Assembly (NCBI GenBank): GCA_026770025.1
Contig: JAMXDE010000028.1
Coordinates: 248,001-312,000 of the forward strand
From: Craspedostauros australis
Taxonomy: Eukaryota; Bacillariophyta; Bacillariophyceae; Mastogloiales; Achnanthaceae
Direction of reading: 5' to 3'
Length of the DNA: 64,000 nucleotides
The position numbers were made by a program, and so were the translations under genes. The number at the start of each line of letters is the position of its first letter. The first letter of the stretch is position 1. The notes below the pieces were generated by a model, which saw only the letters and a program-made list of their open reading frames with translations, was not told where the DNA came from and searched no databases. Shown piece after piece: positions 62,191 to 64,000 of the stretch.

Positions 62191-62893
62191 GTTTGTTATC
62201 AGTCAATGAGTTCATCAGTCTATCAGTCGATCTGTCGCTGATTCAATGAGTCAATGAAGCTGTCAGAATCAACCAAACAATCAAATCGCCGATGGCTCGG
62301 GATCATGGTGTTGGACTCGGCTTCTCACCACTGTTTCTCATGCGAGTACGGACAGTGATCTCTGCGTTGCGCCCAGATCAACGTGAGGTTTCGCTGGGGC
62401 TTCCGGTGAACTGCCTGACATGGGAAGTCGGACATACTGTTGGTGGACTGAAGAACAATAGTAGTCGTGAATGAGATTTATTTAGTCATGGTTCTCATGT
62501 TCTTCAGACATTGGAGGGTTCGAGTGGCCCCAGAAATTGGGTACTGAGACACGCCAGGATGACTCAATGCCAGGGGGGGGCCCGCAATAGAGACTGGTCT
62601 GGGCACAATGGAGACAGTCACTTTCGTGAGGATTAGGGCCTTTCCAATGCCATGTGACGTCAGGATTCGCTTTCTTTCTTTCCTGTCTCCCACACTGTTT
62701 CGTCAAACTGTTTGTTTCCTCATGGTACCAACATTGGTTTTCGCATTTTTGCCCAATCTGAACAAAAATTATTGTTTGACTCTCTCGGAAATCGTTGATT
62801 GCAAATTTCCTCCAGAAATTCTGCTCATTTTTGTGTGTCCGATTTCATGATGTGCTTTCGATCAATCACAGTTCACTATCGGCACAAACATAG
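62191..62893. other. Intergenic region
   Basis: GST promoter side. Contains (TCAGTCTA/TCAATGAG)-type direct repeats at 62200-62260 and a run of eight G (62573-62580). No gene or structured RNA recognised. Confidence 0.4.
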
Positions 62894-63490
62894 TTGCGCC
62901 ATCTGTGCGTAGAGTACAAGAGAACAATGGGTGACCGATGCACATACACATATGCACATTCCAACAGACTGAGGCAGTGGAAGGTGATAAATGATAGGAG
63001 GCACATAGAATGGGACACAGTGGGCAAGGCCATGCAGGGCCTGGATCGGGTGAAGGCCACACTGACCTTCAAATTGGTGACAGGTGAGGCTGCATTCGGA
63101 AAGCACATGCACCAATGGGGCCACCAGGAATCCAGCACATGCCCAAGCTGCAGCCAGGAAGAGACAACAGCTCACTTCTGGTGCTGTCAGGCCAAGATCT
63201 GGTGCAAGATTGCAGGGCAAGGGATTCTCAGGCTGCAGAAATGGATGATGCGATACCTCCACCAGCCCGCAACTCATGCGAGTGGTGACAGCCCTGCTCA
63301 AAATCCAGACCGCGGGCACCATGCATCTTCAACCTCCTGATGCAGGGCTTGGCATCACAGCAGTGGCTCAGCACCAGCAAGAGGCTGGGCTGCAATCTCT
63401 ACAACTTGGATCTGCTGGGCAAGCAGTGGGTGAAACAACAAGCCCTCTTTCTGGAATCACAAGGATTGTTGGCAAGTTCCGCTCACGGTA
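62894..63490 (+). pseudogene. Fragment of a retroelement 3' module
   Basis: The plus strand encodes AMQGLDRVKATLTFKLVTGE, then CPSCSQEETTAHFWCCQ, which parallels the Cys/His finger CPICKDQEETTEHVMQCQ near the end of this window's LINE ORF2. The frame then degrades: a following segment (LVTALLKIQTAGTM) and SQQWLSTSK..QWVKQQALFLESQ lie in other frames. It carries neither RT nor RNase H and no start or end marks. It most likely derives from a different, older retroelement; the identity is by pattern only. Confidence 0.5.
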
Positions 63491-64000
63491 ACCTACGATC
63501 GTGGAAGATGGTGTTGGTTGATAGTCGTTTGTTTGCTATTTCATTAGTTGGCTACTCCGATCCTCTCGGTGTACGCCGTTCTCTTGCCCGATGCTCTTGG
63601 TGCTTCAATCTGTTTTGTAGATTCGGTCTCCGACTATGAGTCGGTACGCGAGATGCTCTCTCGCTTCTCTCTCTCTGTATTCTCTCTCTCTCTCAACATC
63701 GTGTGCTCGTCGCGCACAATACTCCATGTTCGATACGTATTTCGTATTCGACACTCCGTTCATTCAGTACTGGCTCCTACTCCATGAGTACTCGCCATTT
63801 GAAGTTCACCTTCTGTATCCATGATGCTGATGCCCTTCGGTCATCGGATCTTCGCCTCCTGCTCTGACTCGGAGACAGATGTCGACGTGGTGACACGATG
63901 ACATCCTGTCGACGTCAGTAGGCGTCCTTCTGCTCTCCAGATGTCACGTTCCATTGGTGATGTAGTAGTCTATCAGATGATATCGTCATCTGAGGTTTAG
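63491..64000. other. Window end, no gene
   Basis: CT-rich microsatellite (63661-63700, CTCTCTCT) and low-complexity sequence; no convincing coding frame up to the right edge. Confidence 0.4.

Noticed and set aside
62478-62706. Possible snRNA or tRNA near a GGGTTCGA box and G-run
   Set aside because: No cloverleaf or conserved snRNA core could be drawn on either strand; I found no tRNA, rRNA or snRNA in the window.

Overview
This is eukaryotic nuclear DNA from a photosynthetic stramenopile, most likely a diatom. Seven GT-AG introns of 171-373 bp can be placed by frame and protein continuity. Genes are spaced by a few hundred bases to about 2.6 kb, on both strands, with no operons. The best lineage clues are two proteins of cyanobacterial/plastid families (DUF1499 and DUF1823). 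Their N-termini look like the signal-plus-transit presequences of secondary red plastids, with an ASAFAP-like cleavage region. Other clues are glycosyltransferases of the plant/algal SGT/HPAT type, a GARP/Myb-like transcription factor, an alternative oxidase and a large LINE. I cannot name the species.

Layout. 1-1070: C-terminal part of a WH2-repeat actin-binding protein. 1688-4636 (-): DDX27/Drs1 RNA helicase, two exons. 5153-5857 (-): DUF1499 protein, divergent from PIG-O (GPI ethanolamine-phosphate transferase 3) at 6419-9556 (+, two exons). 9755-11332 (-): three-exon secreted protein of unknown family. 11.3-14.0 kb: no convincing gene. 13990-15628 (-): broken ankyrin gene. 16930-18585 (+): ankyrin/coiled-coil/BTB protein. 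18935-20243 (-): DUF1823 plastid protein. 20910-22934 (-): type II membrane glycosyltransferase. 24786-27206 (+): Gln-rich GARP transcription factor. 27421-36235: full-length LINE on the minus strand, bracketed by an identical 18-bp target duplication. 36771-38438 (+): intronless glycosyltransferase paralogue. 38991-41588 (+): NOP9. 42019-47343 (-): TRAPPC11, divergent from mitochondrial NFU1 (48035-49030, +). 49722-51477 (-): alternative oxidase with an N-terminal EF-hand. 52656-54047 (+): proteasome subunit RPN6. 54723-56108 (+): sulfotransferase. 56503-57060 (-): small, weakly FAIM-like protein. 59196-60863 (-): second ankyrin/coiled-coil/BTB protein, ended by a premature TAG. 61429-62190 (-): glutathione S-transferase. 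62894-63490: retroelement debris.

The genes are mostly unrelated housekeeping functions. DDX27 and NOP9 both serve ribosome assembly. PIG-O, TRAPPC11, the two glycosyltransferases and the sulfotransferase all belong to the ER/Golgi pathway. NFU1 and AOX are mitochondrial, and DUF1499 and DUF1823 are plastid candidates.

The most interesting observations are the EF-hand/AOX fusion, with its intron inside the calcium loop; the apparently intact LINE, with its exact target duplication and overlapping ORF1-stop/ORF2-start; the in-frame nonsense codon in one of two ankyrin-BTB paralogues; and an 8-mer (TACGAGTA) that recurs only outside coding DNA. All calls come from reading translated sequence by eye; no database search was made.
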